DNA of 64,000 bases from Isoetes taiwanensis (GCA_021234155.1 JAJEKV010000002.1:2268155-2332154); one strand, 5' to 3'. Numbered from the stretch's first letter, positions 14,650 to 27,269 are shown. Program-made: numbers and translations. The notes: a model not told the origin generated them from the letters alone.

Positions 14650-16955
14650 AAGAAGGTTGCAAATGAAACTATTAGAAAAAGTTAAAATTCAAAGTTAGCT
14701 ACAACTTAATCCAAAATTTCATAATTCTACTTGAAAGTTTGGGCAAGACTTCCATAATACACCAATGTAAATTAGCTGCATTTGTAAAGTTGGTATTTTT
14801 AATCTTTTGTTTCTGAGTTGATTGTTCGTTGTTTAGGTATCTACCTTGTTAATTTGGGATTTTCTGCGTTTGACTAAAACTTTTATTTGTATTTTAAGGT
14901 TGATTTTAAGGCTTTAAAAAAGTTTTAAGGATTTTGTTGTCGCAGGTAATTTTCTGCTTACCATTCTCCAAAAATCGAAGGTTTTGTCCTATGATTTCGC
15001 TTGGAGGAGTTGTCTGTTTCCGTGGAATGAACGCTTATTACATGCGTCGCTTCAAACACCTCGGGCTAGAAGTATATTGCCCAAAATGCCTCGGCAAAGC
15101 AGCGTGGCAATCGCATGTTTATTCGACTTCCATTTTTCTCAGAGGTTTAATGAACAACCCAAGTAATCTCTTAGCTTTAATCTTAAGTGCCATTGCAACG
15201 CTTTATATTTTTGGCTTCATCTTGAACATCAATTAGCGTACGACGTATAGCTCTGCTTTCAAGTAAGTTATTTTTAGATGATGTATCAAGAAAGCTTTTA
15301 TTACCAACACATCATTCATCCGATGGAGGTATTATTTTTCCTCCTGGCCATAAGTAGTATTATCCCATAGCTTTGGTTGGCTTTAACTATAATATTATGC
15401 ATCATGCGTAATAAAGTGGCTTTCAGTGTGTCCGCTGGTTCCATTGTTTGTTAGGCTTCAGTTAATGTTTTAGACTCTTTTGTGCCAAAAAGGTAACACT
15501 ATTTTTTTTTTACTTGAGATTAAGAGTAAATTCTATGAGGATTCATATATCATCAAGATTGTTTCATCGTGAAGAAAAGAATTGCATATTATACAGATGA
15601 TGTTAAATTCCGAGGAAAGTTTCTTTAGCATCAAAAACCCATATTTAATGGAGGGTTGGGAATTATTTTTTTCAATACTTTGTTAAATTATCGAGGCAAG
15701 CTCTCTTTAGTCTTTCTTATCAATTGCCAATTTGAGCTTAGGCACACATCCATAGCTATTTCATCTAATGTAAACATAGGGTTGGGAATTGCTGATTTTT
15801 CTTATCAAGAAAGGCATGATACCCATAATGATCTAATTTGTCTAATACTTAGATTGGCAAACTCCACCAAATGGATATATCATGGTGATCTCGAAGGGTC
15901 CCTCAATCCCATCATGTTTTTTTTTTTTTTTTTTTTTGCAAGTTTCTTACAATTACGCGGCCAATCTTGAGCTTAGCCAAACTTGAACAAATTCCGAATT
16001 TTAATCTTCAACCATACGACAACTTGAATCCACCTAACTTGAAACCCCGTGATGGCAGATGCATACATGCTTATCCACTATGGAACACTCTTTATCTACC
16101 AAATGGAGGGTTGCCAACAAATACCCACAACCAAGGCTTGCATATCATATAAGCAATTGTTAGGAGGGGAAACTTCCATCTTGAAGAAACCGGTTATCTC
16201 CAATGCAGTCCGAGGCAATGGGCATTGATACCCATAATTGATCTATGAACTATAAATGGAGACATTCCGAAGACTCGCTTGGTACCTTATTATAGGCAAA
16301 CTCCACCAAATGGATATAGCCTAACACAAGCATTGTGACCATGAAGGGCTCCATGCCTTAAAATTGTTATGAAGGTTCCAACGCTAGTTCTGAATCCGCA
16401 TCTAGTGTAACTTCATGTTTTGATGGGTCGCAAGAGTCTAAAAGACCCATATTGTCTATCGTGGAAGATGACAAGTGAGGAGTAGTGGATGCTTTTTCGC
16501 TGGATATATGATTGAAAAACTAATGGGAGTAGTAGATTTAAGTAGAGAAAATCTAAGAGGCTAAATTTTAGGGAAGTAGAAGCTAGAAAACTATGCCTTA
16601 GGAAGTAGAGTTGATTTGTAAGTTGGGTAGCTTGTACTGCTTTTGAAACATGGCTCAATAAATTTTCGCACCATGATGCATATTTCCATGACGACAATTA
16701 ATGCATCCAAGATCTTGTCCAAATTATTTTCATGTGTTCATCCTTGGCAATATGATGTGTATGCCACATGCACATTAAAAGGAGTTTTGGCCTTTCTGAA
16801 GCCGGACATACATTGAAGCTCAAAAATGCAAATGGAAGGACATGCATGCATAGTTAGTATACATTAATTCCTTCTAATTTACTTAGAGCTCCCTCAATGT
16901 ATTTTATAATAATCGCTGAGGTAGTAGAAGATGCTTCATTATCCTTTATATGTGC
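14650..16955. repeat. Left copy of the 55.27-57.37 kb segment
   Basis: Starts with GAAGGTTGCAAATGAAACTA followed by AGAAAAAGTTAAAATTCAAA, a variant otherwise seen only at 55,276. It then runs collinear with the right arm to about 57,375. It includes a T22 run at 15,917-15,938 not present in the other copies. Confidence 0.85.
16420..16955. repeat. Repeat module after the MGRKS boundary
   Basis: Shared with 430-950 and 56,840-57,375 but absent from the 8.4 and 29.4 kb copies. Minus-strand ORFs are short and unrecognised. It links the Gypsy debris to the HRD3-like block. Confidence 0.6.
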
Positions 16956-19095
16956 CTGTCGGGCTTTTTTTCGTGCATAAGCTCAAAATTATTAAAATGT
17001 AAATATATATTACAAAGTCTATGTTGCGATGATGGTGGGTAGGAGAGATATGCTACTCACAATACTAAGCTACACTTGGAAACATATAACTGAATACAAA
17101 CACTTCATAGTGGTGGTGTTTGGATAACTATTGTTAAATCACTATTGTTGTAATGCTTAATTTTAAGCTCAATATAGACGCCTGCCCGACGCTATGATGC
17201 TAGTAGATAATGCGGTTTATATGAAGTTGATACCCCTATAATACTGGCAAAAGATATTCTCATATAATTTTCTGATCTAGGCATTAATATGTTACCTTTA
17301 TAACATAATCCGTGACAATTGTGCCTTATCGACTGTTACATCGCTGCTGCCTATAGCATAACCAAGTCAAAGAAATGAAATCCCTAATATAGCTTGATTT
17401 TTCTTCGAAAGCTATCCGATATTAACCCTCAAGAAAGTATCTAAATCGGGATTGGCTTGATTCCCGCAGTTTTTCCCTTTGTGCGAAGCTTCAAGAGCGC
17501 TTTTACATGTTTGCACTCTCACCATGTAATTATTAATGCTTAAATGTTTTGAGTAGATGAAGATGAGCCTTTCTTACCATATCTTGATCCCACACCTTGA
17601 CAATGGCGAGAAATCTAAAGTTTTTCTAACTCACAACTCGCCATATGTAGATTTTGCTGGCCCGATGAGGAACAAGTCTCAGGAAAGCAGTCGTGATGGA
17701 TGAGAATAACCATGTAGTTTAGAAAACACTCATTAAATAATGGTAGACCAAATAGTATTATGGGCATCTAAGGTGTAGAGCTAATCTCTTGACCGACAAT
17801 ATCGTAAAACATATTTGAGTTGAGAAATAACTTTATTGGAAAGGGGATTAGATATAGATGTGAGAAGATATAATAGAATCGAATGCTACAAAGAAAAAGG
17901 ATGATACAAGTAATTGAAGAACATGCAAGTTAGAGATGGCACAATGCATCCGGGTTATCTCTTCGCACTAAAAGAATTAGTTCAAACAAATGCATATGGT
18001 AAAATAATAGGATAATTGCCATATACAAGAAGGGAATGCCATATATGTTGGCACAAGTTTATTAAGCCATTTGGCTGAGTTGTATTTCTTCAGCTTTGGG
18101 AGATCTTATTTACTGTGTGTTGCAAGAATCCCAAACACTAACTTCATTGGCAAAAGTGAAAAGCGTGCATGTTCTTAGACTCATTTTTTTGCATGGAATT
18201 GAGTTTTATGTATTTTAGTGGGACAACTATATCTACTAAGTCTTATGTGTTCTACAATCATAGTGTATTGGGTACAATGGGTCATGTGGTTGGTGAAAGG
18301 AAGAGGCCGAGGATGATGCCGATATGAATGGGATCCAAACACAATTTTTTACAGATCGCATGAACATTTTAATCTTGGTTGTAATCGCATATTAGTGGAA
18401 AAGAAACGTAATGATGCAAATGGTTTTAAATATTGTCTTTCTATTAGGGTGTCTCAAGAGCGCTTACCAATTCCATAATTCTCGCTACGTAAGGCAACCT
18501 ATAGGTTTACAATTAGGGGAGGAGGATAAGGTCGATTGATATGGGGGAGAAAAAGAAAATGTAAACTTCAAAACTTCGAGACGCAGATTGGTGCAACCAT
18601 ATCTTGACAAGCATCAAATTCCACCTTTACTCACAAGTGCCATTCTAACGCTCTAATTCGTGAACCAAACCGAGATCTATGTTTGAACCTGCTTCTACAG
18701 GATTATATTGGTGTTTTATGCGTATACACAATCATGGCTTGTTTTGCTAGTTGGTGCTTTGGTTAGGCTGGGATAATGGATTGTAGCAACTCAGAACTGC
18801 TTCATAGTCATATATGCTTCTTGGGTCTGTAGGAGCTTTCAGTAACTTGGGAATAGCCTGCAAAATCCAGTTAGCTGCTCAAATTTCACAAAGTTTTTCT
18901 GGATATAAAGTTACTTCTATAATTGTTCTTGAACTGATGGTTTATGCACATTTCTATTAATTTCTGGTTCCTTATGGCAGCAGATGTAAGCCAAGATCGA
19001 CGGCCATATGAGATGCATGGTCTAATAGAGAGTTCTAAGCAGATGGATCTAAGAAACAGATCTAAGCAGATGTTCTACATATTCTTGGGTGCCCT
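16956..19095. other. Insert in the left repeat copy, first part
   Basis: Unique AT-rich sequence interrupting the junction that reads CTTTATATGAATATGTCTTTT at 57,370. No gene supported. Clear target duplications or terminal repeats for the whole 16,956-22,570 insert were not found. Confidence 0.5.
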
Positions 19096-19098
19096 TCT

Positions 19099-19791
19099 CT
19101 AGAGGAGCCTGCAAAACAGAGAGAAAAAATGTGAGATCGGAAATCCTCCCTTAGAAGCACTTCTGTAGTAATTAAAATGGACTTGCTGGGATATATTGTT
19201 AATGGCCTGCACACCTTGAAAAGGTAAATTTTCACCTGTAATTGCTGGAGGTATAGTAGGTGGAGGCATTCCAGAGAATGGCCATGTTATTGCTGCTGTT
19301 GCTACTGCTGCTATGAATGCAGGACTAAGTGAGTTTGCAGGTGGTCCAGGGCATTGCCCCTCTGGCAATCCCAGGAGTATCTTTCAGATTCTCTGGGATC
19401 TGCAATTTTGTAATCCCTTCCATGTATTTTGCATAAGCAAGAGCATCTGTAGGTACCATTGGTGAATATTCTGGTGTGGTGGATCCGGAACACCCACCAT
19501 TATCTGGATTGGGCACCACCGGGTAGTCCAAAGACACATATGCTTCATAAATTCTAGCATATATCCCGGCATTGTCCATTCCCAAGATGTCCAGGAACTA
19601 ATGGATGCTGAAATGGTAACGCTTTTGAAAGGGCGGTCCAAGTTGGGAGGATATTGTTCCTTTTTTCTCGCGTTTTCGTGGATCATCTCGCTAGTCAGCC
19701 GGAAGTCAAATCGCTTCCACTCCGGGCCACCATTCTGGTCACAATCTCCGTAATCTGGAATTTCATCTCGCTTTAGAGGTTTATATTTCAT
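19099..19791 (-). pseudogene. Unrecognised coding remnant with frameshifts
   Basis: The minus strand reads MKYKPLKRDEIPDYGDCDQN, continues through RPFKSVTISASIS, changes frame to GMDNAGIYARIYEAYVSLDY and DALAYAKYMEGITKL, and changes again to a Pro/Ala-rich stretch (WPFSGMPPPTIPP). The composition is protein-like across all three segments, so at least two indels or sequence errors break a formerly longer frame. The family is not recognised. Confidence 0.45.
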
Positions 19792-19799
19792 GATGCCTT

Positions 19800-21170
19800 A
19801 ATTTCAAGAGCATTGTTTATTTATAACATACAAATGGAATGTCAAGCAAGTATCATTATATAACATTTACCTTTATCCACCTTTGAAATTACCGCAGAAT
19901 CGGCTTTGTTGTTGTGGGCACTACCACCAGATGACCAAAAGCTTCATGTTATCTCCCCGACTTGTCGGGTTGCGCCTTAGATGGGCCAATGTAAGGTAAA
20001 AGTCCCGCAGACGCATAATAGTAAATGCTAATTTGTTAACTTCAGACATGATGAACAATGCTATAGCTTGCAAAGAATGATTTTCCGAGTTACAAAAGGA
20101 ATTAGCAAATGCCAACCGTAAAAGGATGTCTTTAATATCGCGGCAGACCAAGGGATGACCTTTTAACTACATGATCGCCTCCCTTGGTAATCTTACTTGT
20201 TAGACTACACTACAAAATAAACAAAATTTATATGCAGAGAAGCACGTGATAAGCTTGGCCGCAGACATCACATTCAAATGGCACACAATATGTGCTTCGC
20301 CTACAAGCACTTGGCTATGGGACCCTTTGCAAATGCTTAATTTGTTTCAACCAATTTTCCAAACAGAGCAAACAGATGATTGAGATGCCAAGACCATTAG
20401 AAATCGTAAGAAATTGCAAACGCTTAATACCTTTTCTTGTATGGACTCCGCAAGAGATATCCAAAAACATATCCAAGAGCTAATGCATCTAAGACATATC
20501 CAAAACCCCCAAGAGATGAAGAAAGGACCTCGCTAATTTGCACAAAGAAGGCCTGCGGTGCAACTTCGCAATTATTTTTGTTGTCAGTTTTACAAAAAGT
20601 CCAACGTAAGCAAATGGTCTATATTAATCAATTCCTTAGGTGCTTTACCATTTCTAAAGCAGATAAATATTAAATCTAGTGAAAATATAGATTTACCTCT
20701 GATTTTAAACCCTGCCGAAATCTATCAAATTATCTAAAACAGAAGCAAATAACCTAGAAACCGAAATGGCCCAGGGCATCAACCGAAACCTAACGATTCT
20801 CCAGCAGAAGCGTCGATTCTATATGATGTCACCGGTTCAACTTTTGATCGTTATAAGTAAGCAGATAATAACCAAATCGTTTGTTAATACACTTTCAAAT
20901 GAATAAGCAAAACAATTCTAGACACAATAGAGAGAACTTCATGGCAATAGAACCATTGCAGGAGCTTTTATGAGAAGAAAAACCGTCTGATATCTTAACG
21001 ACCTATAATAAACTACCGTGAGAGAGGTCAAAGAGAGAAAAAAAATATAAATCAAGGGATAAAAATCATTTAAAATTCAACGCCAAGCAAGATTAAGCAC
21101 AAACTATCCTAAAATGGCTTTATTATTATACAAGTGGTTGTACTATGAGGGAGTGTACAAATTTTGAACC
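19800..21170. other. Unassigned AT-rich sequence
   Basis: Several short ORFs on both strands, none with recognisable motifs. No mobile-element ends seen. Confidence 0.4.
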
Positions 21171-21177
21171 ATGCGTT

Positions 21178-21995
21178 GAAGATTCTATAAAGATTCTCTT
21201 AGATTCTTTAAGGCTTAGAAAAAAATTTCCTAGATTCTTGAAGATTTCACCTAAGATTCCCTTAAATTCCTCTACATTCTCTTGAGATTCTCATAGATTC
21301 TTTTAAGATTCTCATGAGTTTCCCCTAGAGTCTCAAAGATTAACCCAAATTTCCCCCTAGATTCTCCAAGATTCTATGTAGCTTCTCCTAAATTCCCATA
21401 GATTCTATGAAGATTCCCCCAAGAAAACACATCCAATGTGAAAGATTCCCCAAGATTCCACAAAGATTTCTAGATTCTTAATATTCTACAAAGATTCCTC
21501 TAGGTTCTCTAAGATTATATATAGATTTTATATAGATTCCCCCGATTCCTTTTTTTAGATATTATGTATATTCCCTAGATTCCATTAGATCTAAGTACAT
21601 TCCCCTAGATTCTCCAAGATTCCATTAAAGATCACGAGATTCTCAAAGACTTTACTTAAGATGCTTCTAGATTCTCCGTTAGATTTCCTAAGATTCTCTT
21701 AAGATTCCCATAGATTCCCTAATTCCTTGAGATTCCTCTAGATTCCCAAGTTTCTATGTAGATTCTCCCAGATCCCCTTAGATTCTATGAAGATTCCTCT
21801 AGATTCTTCAAGATTTTATCAAGATTCCCCTAGATTCTCAAAGGTTTTATAAAGATTCGCTTAGATTCTTAAAGATTCTCTTGTGATTCGCATAGATTCC
21901 TCAAGATTCTATTGATATTCCTTTACATTCTTTAAGATTCTATGAAGATTCCCCCGATTCTCTTTAAATTCCAAGATTCCAAGAAGATTCTTAGT
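21178..21995. repeat. AGATTC-rich degenerate minisatellite
   Basis: About 0.8 kb made almost entirely of variants of AGATTC separated by 4-16 bp (for example CCCCTAGATTCTCCAAGATT). Spacing clusters near 10-11 and 20-22 bp. Only short spurious ORFs. Confidence 0.85.
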
Positions 21996-21999
21996 ATTC

Positions 22000-22568
22000 G
22001 ATCATATTCACTTCAACTACGACGAAACGATATCAAAGCACTACTCATTGGAAAGCTCTCGACGAGAGGAATCCAATGGCATAGGCCCCACCTTCATCCG
22101 ACCCCTTTGCTGCAAGTTACGGGCCTTTGAAGGTAATTACAAAAAAGAAGCTTCCTCAAAATTCCTTCCATAAATGTTGGTGCCACCTCATTACTTTTTA
22201 TTAAATGAGGATGCCACCTCAACTCCTTTAATAAATTGCAACTTAATAAAAAAATTAAGGGTCAGGATTTCTCCTCCCCCTTTTGATCCAAGGGCCAAGA
22301 TTGGCCACACCAAAAGCACCTTTAGGGACCTTCCTTGCACCTTCCCTAAAAAAAAATCAAGGGCTATGATTTTGCCTTCCCCCCTTGATCCGACGGTCTA
22401 GAGGCATGGTGCATGCCCCATGCATGACCCCATGTAGATCCTAAGGCCGAACTATACACCTCATTGGCCCCCAAATAGACGGCCTAGATTGATTTGAATA
22501 TGTAAACAATCCATGGGTACATCGTTTCCCATGGACACATAGAATAATTATATATATATTATATATAT
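22000..22568. other. Non-coding tail of the insert
   Basis: Contains imperfect direct repeats (TGATCCAAGGGCCAAGATT and CAAGGGCTATGATT; ATGTTGGTGCCACCTCA and GAGGATGCCACCTCA) and an AT microsatellite (TATATATATTATATATATATT) at 22,548-22,570, next to the border with the HRD3-like block. Confidence 0.5.
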
Positions 22569-23077
22569 ATTATGATATAGATGTCTTTTCCATATAAAAG
22601 CAAGGTAGGCTTCAACATTAAACATGCTTAACTTGCAACCCTAATGGGACCTTAATTGCATTTTTCTACAAACTTTGGGATGATATAAAATGTTTAACAT
22701 CCAAACAGATCCTTTCAAAATAAAAAAGAGAGAAGCAAGTGCTATATGTCTGATAATAAGGCTATCAACAAACATCTACTAAATCGGGCTTGAGTTGAGA
22801 ATCCAAATTGTCAAAATACCCAAAGATACCTAAAGGTGGGAGACCAACCTACTTTTAGTTTCCGATTAAGGTAGTTAAAGATCTTCAACAATGGATATAA
22901 TTGTTCTCTTTTAGGTCTATCATGTATAGTCATCTACAAGAATCAATGTGATTCTACAAGACGATACCAAAAAGATGAACCATGTAAAACATATATATCA
23001 GATAGCCATCAAAGATTCTAGAAGCAAAATATCCCACCATAAGTAGGATATAAAAGGGCAATTGGCCCATTGGTAAA

Positions 23078-25245
23078 TTAAAATTCACCATTTTCAATAT
23101 TTTTATAAGATACAAATGAGGCCATAGCTTGACAAGATGGCAATGTTCTCAAAAGAAAAATGAAATGCGTTATATGAATCTTGGTTCCCGAGAAATCTCC
23201 TGAGTCATTCCATGGAACATCAATGTAGAAACTCCAACCTTGAGCCCATTTGATGATGGCCAATAAGAAATGCAGGCATTTAAACATTCTAAAAATGAAA
23301 GTAATAGTGTAGACATTCCTCATAACAAATGATGGTCTAAAATCTTTTGCATCCTCTTGAACCCTCAAATTGCTACAATTGGATTTCACTAATGGATTTG
23401 TATGGTAACAAACCCGACATAGTCTACATTTTAGACTTAGAAGCATGAGTGAGCAGACAATCAGCATGAACAATGTAGCATTGCCTTCTCTCCGTGAAAC
23501 GTTCCGTAACAAGCTTCTGCTCTTTGATGCCCACTCGGGAAGCATGTCAATAGCTTTTACTTGTTCAAAGACAAGGGCAAAACAATGACCTATTTACGCA
23601 AAAACATTCCAAAACACTTAAATCATAATAAAAAGCGGCGGTATATTTACTAAAGAACTATTCTAATAATGCTGACACAGCCAGACCCATTAGAGCTAAG
23701 AAAACTGGCATTCCTGTGGCTGGATCTGTCTCAACAGCTTCATTATCTGTTTGGCTAAATTATAATCTACAGGCAGACCAGACCACGCCCATGCTCATAC
23801 ATGTATCCCAAGTTAAACATGGCATGAACATTCTGTTGCAAATGAGCATGAGCATAAGCTTCAACAGTTCATTCCAAATACTTTCCAATACCCTGCAAAC
23901 ACAGGAGGAAAATGAAGCCAACAGTTTGTAACATCAAATGATTAGTGTGTTTCTTTACAATAAAAATGGACTTCTCATGCTTTGTTTTAGAAGCATATCT
24001 GACCATAATAATACGCATCTCTAATAAGAAAAGTAGCATACTCATTATTCGACCATGATGCATGCCGCCAAAATTTGTATGCATGCTGATACCTCTCAGT
24101 ATCTGTGCAAAAGCCTGATGGCTATTGAGAAGTGTCATCTTTTTCCTTTCTTCTGCCCATGAATCCTCTGCAACATATAGAAAAATGGTCTCATTTAAAT
24201 CCACCTGGTTAATATATGCTAAAGATAATGCATGTTTGGGCCACACATAAAAAGAATACTTAAATGCCCCTTGCATACTCTTGAGTGGATATATGAGCAA
24301 TACCATCATACCTAATAATAAGATGATGACCAATAACAAATGAGGTCTTCAAACATTCTGAAAATGGAAGTAATAGTGCAGACATTCCTCACAACAAATG
24401 ATGGGCTAAAACCTTTTGCATCCTTTGGAGGCTTTCCTCTTGAACCCTCAAATTGCTACAGTTGATTTCACTAATGGATTTGTATGGTAACAAACCTGAG
24501 ATAGTTTACATTTTAGATGTAGAAGCATGAGCAAGCAGACAATCAGCGTGAAGAATATAGTATTGCCTTCTCCCATTGATTTGTTCTGTAACCAGCTTCT
24601 GCTCTTTGATGATTCGGGAAGCATATCAATATCTTTTACCTGTTCAAAGACAAGGGCAACAATATTCAAGTTACTACTTTAAACACAATGCATGACCTTA
24701 ATTTTAGCATCTAAGGTGCAAAAACATTTCCAAACAATTAAATGATAATGTAAGGCAGCGATATATTTACCAAAGAACTATTTTGATAACGCTGACACAG
24801 CCAGACCCATTAGCGCTAAGAAAACTGGCATTCCTGTGGCTGGATCTGTCTCAACAGTTTCATTATCCGTTTGGCTAAATGATAATCTACAGGCAAACCA
24901 CGCCCATGCTTATACATGTATCCCAAGTTTAAACATGGCCTGAGCATTTTGTTCCAAATGAGCATGCGATAAGCTTCAGCAGCTCATTCCAAATCATTAT
25001 CAATCCCTGCAAACACAGAAGGAAAATGAAGCCAATAGTTTGGAACATCAAATGATTAATTATTTCTTTTACAACAAAAACGGACTTTTCATGGTTTGTT
25101 TCAGAAGCCTATCTGACCATCATAATACGATCTCCAATAAGGAAAATAGCATGCTCATGCTGCCAAAATTTGGAAGCACGCTGATACCTCTTAGTATCTG
25201 TGCAAAAGCCTGACTGCCCTATGCAAGTACCTTCATCTCTGTACT
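23078..25245 (-). pseudogene. HRD3: HRD3/SEL1L-like C-terminal exons, copy 2
   Basis: The best-preserved copy, again in two tandem sets read from high to low coordinates. Set b: [20 protein letters not shown] (about 25,235-25,100), AYAHAHLEQNAQAMF..LGYMYKHGRGLPVDYHLAKR..DPATGMPVFLAL (25,020-24,785) and IDMLPE..GEGNT..TLIVCLLMLL (24,640-24,440). Set a: GFCTDTERYQHAYKFW..DAYYYGQ (24,115-24,000), a SEL1 exon (23,905-23,665) and IDMLPEWASKS..REGNATLFMLIVCSLMLL (23,560-23,345), then a tail open to 23,078. These match plant HRD3A in order. A TGA directly before the AYAHAH stretch and later frame changes occur in both sets, so the loss of coding preceded the duplication. Confidence 0.82.
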
Positions 25246-25403
25246 TGTTTAAAATCCAGGCTTAACCTCTGTAACTTAATCCTACTGAAGCTCTGGAAAC
25301 TTCGAAGAAATCTCCTTTGCCATGTTTTCTCAAGAAAATCATACGTTCTCTTTCTTAGGGCCATATTTATGAAAGGACAACTCACATCCAGTGTAAATGT
25401 GCA

Positions 25404-25703
25404 TCAAACATAAGGGAAAAAAGCGTGGAAACAATGCAGCAAATCATTCCCTGTGCCAATAGCAAGATATAATAACAAGGGACAAAAACAAATAAAGTAA
25501 AGCAGGGCTAGGAGCAAATAAATTAAACAACCTACCTCTGCATCATTTTTCATTCTTCTGCTCTTAGCATAGTTAATTCGATTGGTCAGTGGAATGCTAT
25601 TTCCTATTAACACTGCATCATTTTTAGGCTCAACTGAATTGAAAGCACCACCTTGATACATCCATGGCCCCTTGGTCCTGAAGGTGGTTGTAAGGTTCTC
25701 CAA
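25404..25703 (-). other. Unrecognised exon-like module
   Basis: The minus frame ends KSRRMKNDAE followed by a GT donor (GAGGTAGGT) and includes WMYQGGAFNSVEPKNDAV. It is repeated at 59,950-60,249 and, degraded, at 3,739-4,200. It lies just upstream of the HRD3-like exons and might be an earlier exon of the same ancestral gene, but I cannot match it. Confidence 0.35.
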
Positions 25704-26129
25704 TCAGATCTAGTGGCATCAGAATATAGATCCATAGGCCTAAACCATGTCCTCTTGTCTGCTCTACTTTCAAAGCTTCCTATACCATAGAATGCATCGT
25801 TTGTTAGGAAAGACTTATATAAAGGAACAAAAAATTCATGATTTCACATTGTCCCCAAACATTGGCTTTTGCAAGAGCATTCCTCTATTGAACAACTACA
25901 TGCTCCAGTGCAGACGTGTCATCATAGTCCTTCTATCTGTTAATAAGCCATGAAGCTACAGATATAAGCATAATCTAACATACATTGTCCAGAGCTCTTA
26001 TGTGTAAGATTAATGACAAAGAAAAATGTGCATTTTGAAATAAGATATTAAGTACACTGCAAGACATGGCAAGGAGTTCCAAAAACATAAAAATCATAAA
26101 TGGAAAAACAAACCTCATCATTCTTTTGT

Positions 26130-26625
26130 TTCTCATGATGGCAAAGAGCAAGGGTAAGGTCCAGCTCTTGCTGCAAAATTTTGCTGCAAAATGCAAAGTA
26201 GAAGTGTGGAAGAACAGGATGAGCCTACAAATATAATGCAATTGATACAACAACAAAGATTAACATGTAACTCGAAATATAATGCTTCTATCCCTCAGAT
26301 TTGTAAGTGTAATACACTGAACCTCTTCACCTAAAAAGATATGAGTATAAGCTGATGCACCTCATATTACCAAAAACTATGGATTAAAAAAAATCGTACT
26401 GCTGAGCTTGAAGATGTTTTACACGCTGTTATCTCTCAGAATTGTCAGAGATGGCGCCCTGCAACATGCAGTGCTTCAACAACAGCTATCTCCTCAAGTT
26501 CAGCCCTGGTCTGGGCATCCAAATAAGAAATACCATCAATTAGTTGCAGTACGTTGCTAGAAACATAGCACAAAAAATATCTTTCCGTCAAGTATTTGAC
26601 TGGAAGCCCATGCTTTCTTACTTTA
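26130..26625 (-). other. Two unrecognised exon-like segments
   Basis: Segment one, near 26,110-26,230, reads AHPVLPHFYFAFCSKILQQE and LDLTLALCHHEKQKNDE between an AG acceptor and a GT donor. Segment two (26,445-26,625) reads VSSNVLQLIDGISYLDAQTR and AELEEIAVVEALHVAG. Related copies lie at 4,560-5,140, and the first segment also at 60,610-60,740. The clean splice borders suggest real exons of a gene I do not recognise. Confidence 0.4.
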
Positions 26626-26929
26626 AGCATTTCATTCTTGAAGCTAAAGGGCTGATCTGCATATTCACCTGAAACAGAAATTTGTAATCCTGGTTAATAA
26701 TGATCTTTACTCATGAGATACAGATAACTCAAGCTAATAGCCAGGGTTATGAGTTCTTGGGCTATTTATTTTTATAGCTCTGGAGCTACCTATTAAGCAA
26801 AGCATCTCTATTAGAATGAAATTCAAGTAACTGCATTTTTTCAAATGCATATGACTCACCCGCATTGCTACTTCCATCAGCCAAAAAATGGCCAATTTTT
26901 GAATAACTGAGATTTTGGGAACCTCATAT

Positions 26930-27190
26930 GTTAAATATCCCACACACTTATAATCAAAATGTTTATGAGGTATATAAGCAAGGAAATTGCTACTTCTATT
27001 ACGGCTGTAGGGTTGCAAGGGCCAGTGCTCTGGGGCAAGGTTCCGGGAGAGCGTAATAAGTAAGCAGTACCCAGAAGAAGGATTCCTGGTTGCAAACACT
27101 GGGCAATACCGAATATGGTCTCCTTGGTACCAGACCATGTCCCTCGCGAAGACCTCCCTACAAGTTCATTTTTTAGGGTCATCATCAAGA
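26930..27190 (+). other. Unrecognised exon-like module A
   Basis: The plus frame reads ARFRESVISKQYPEEGFLVA and then NTGQYRIWSPWYQTM. The module recurs at 5,500-5,690, 9,500-9,680, 30,480-30,670, 31,200-31,390 and, doubled in tandem, 61,150-61,430. Conservation across copies may reflect duplication only; no family recognised. Confidence 0.35.
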
Positions 27191-27269
27191 GAATATGTTG
27201 AATGAGAATAATCTGGCCATTTCAAAGGATAATCTGGTGGTGGTCAATGTCTGTCTTTTGTTCATTATA

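Larger units (their letters stand above)
22570..26930. repeat. Middle copy of the HRD3-like block
   Basis: Collinear with 950-5,440 and 57,376-60,897. The middle and right copies are nearly identical; the left is more discordant. In the right copy collinearity stops at 60,897, where it joins sequence related to 30,228 onward. Confidence 0.85.

Noticed and set aside
15917-15938. T22 homopolymer as a poly-A tail of a retroposon
   Set aside because: It interrupts otherwise collinear repeat sequence (CATCATG...TGCAAG) with no inserted body or target duplication.
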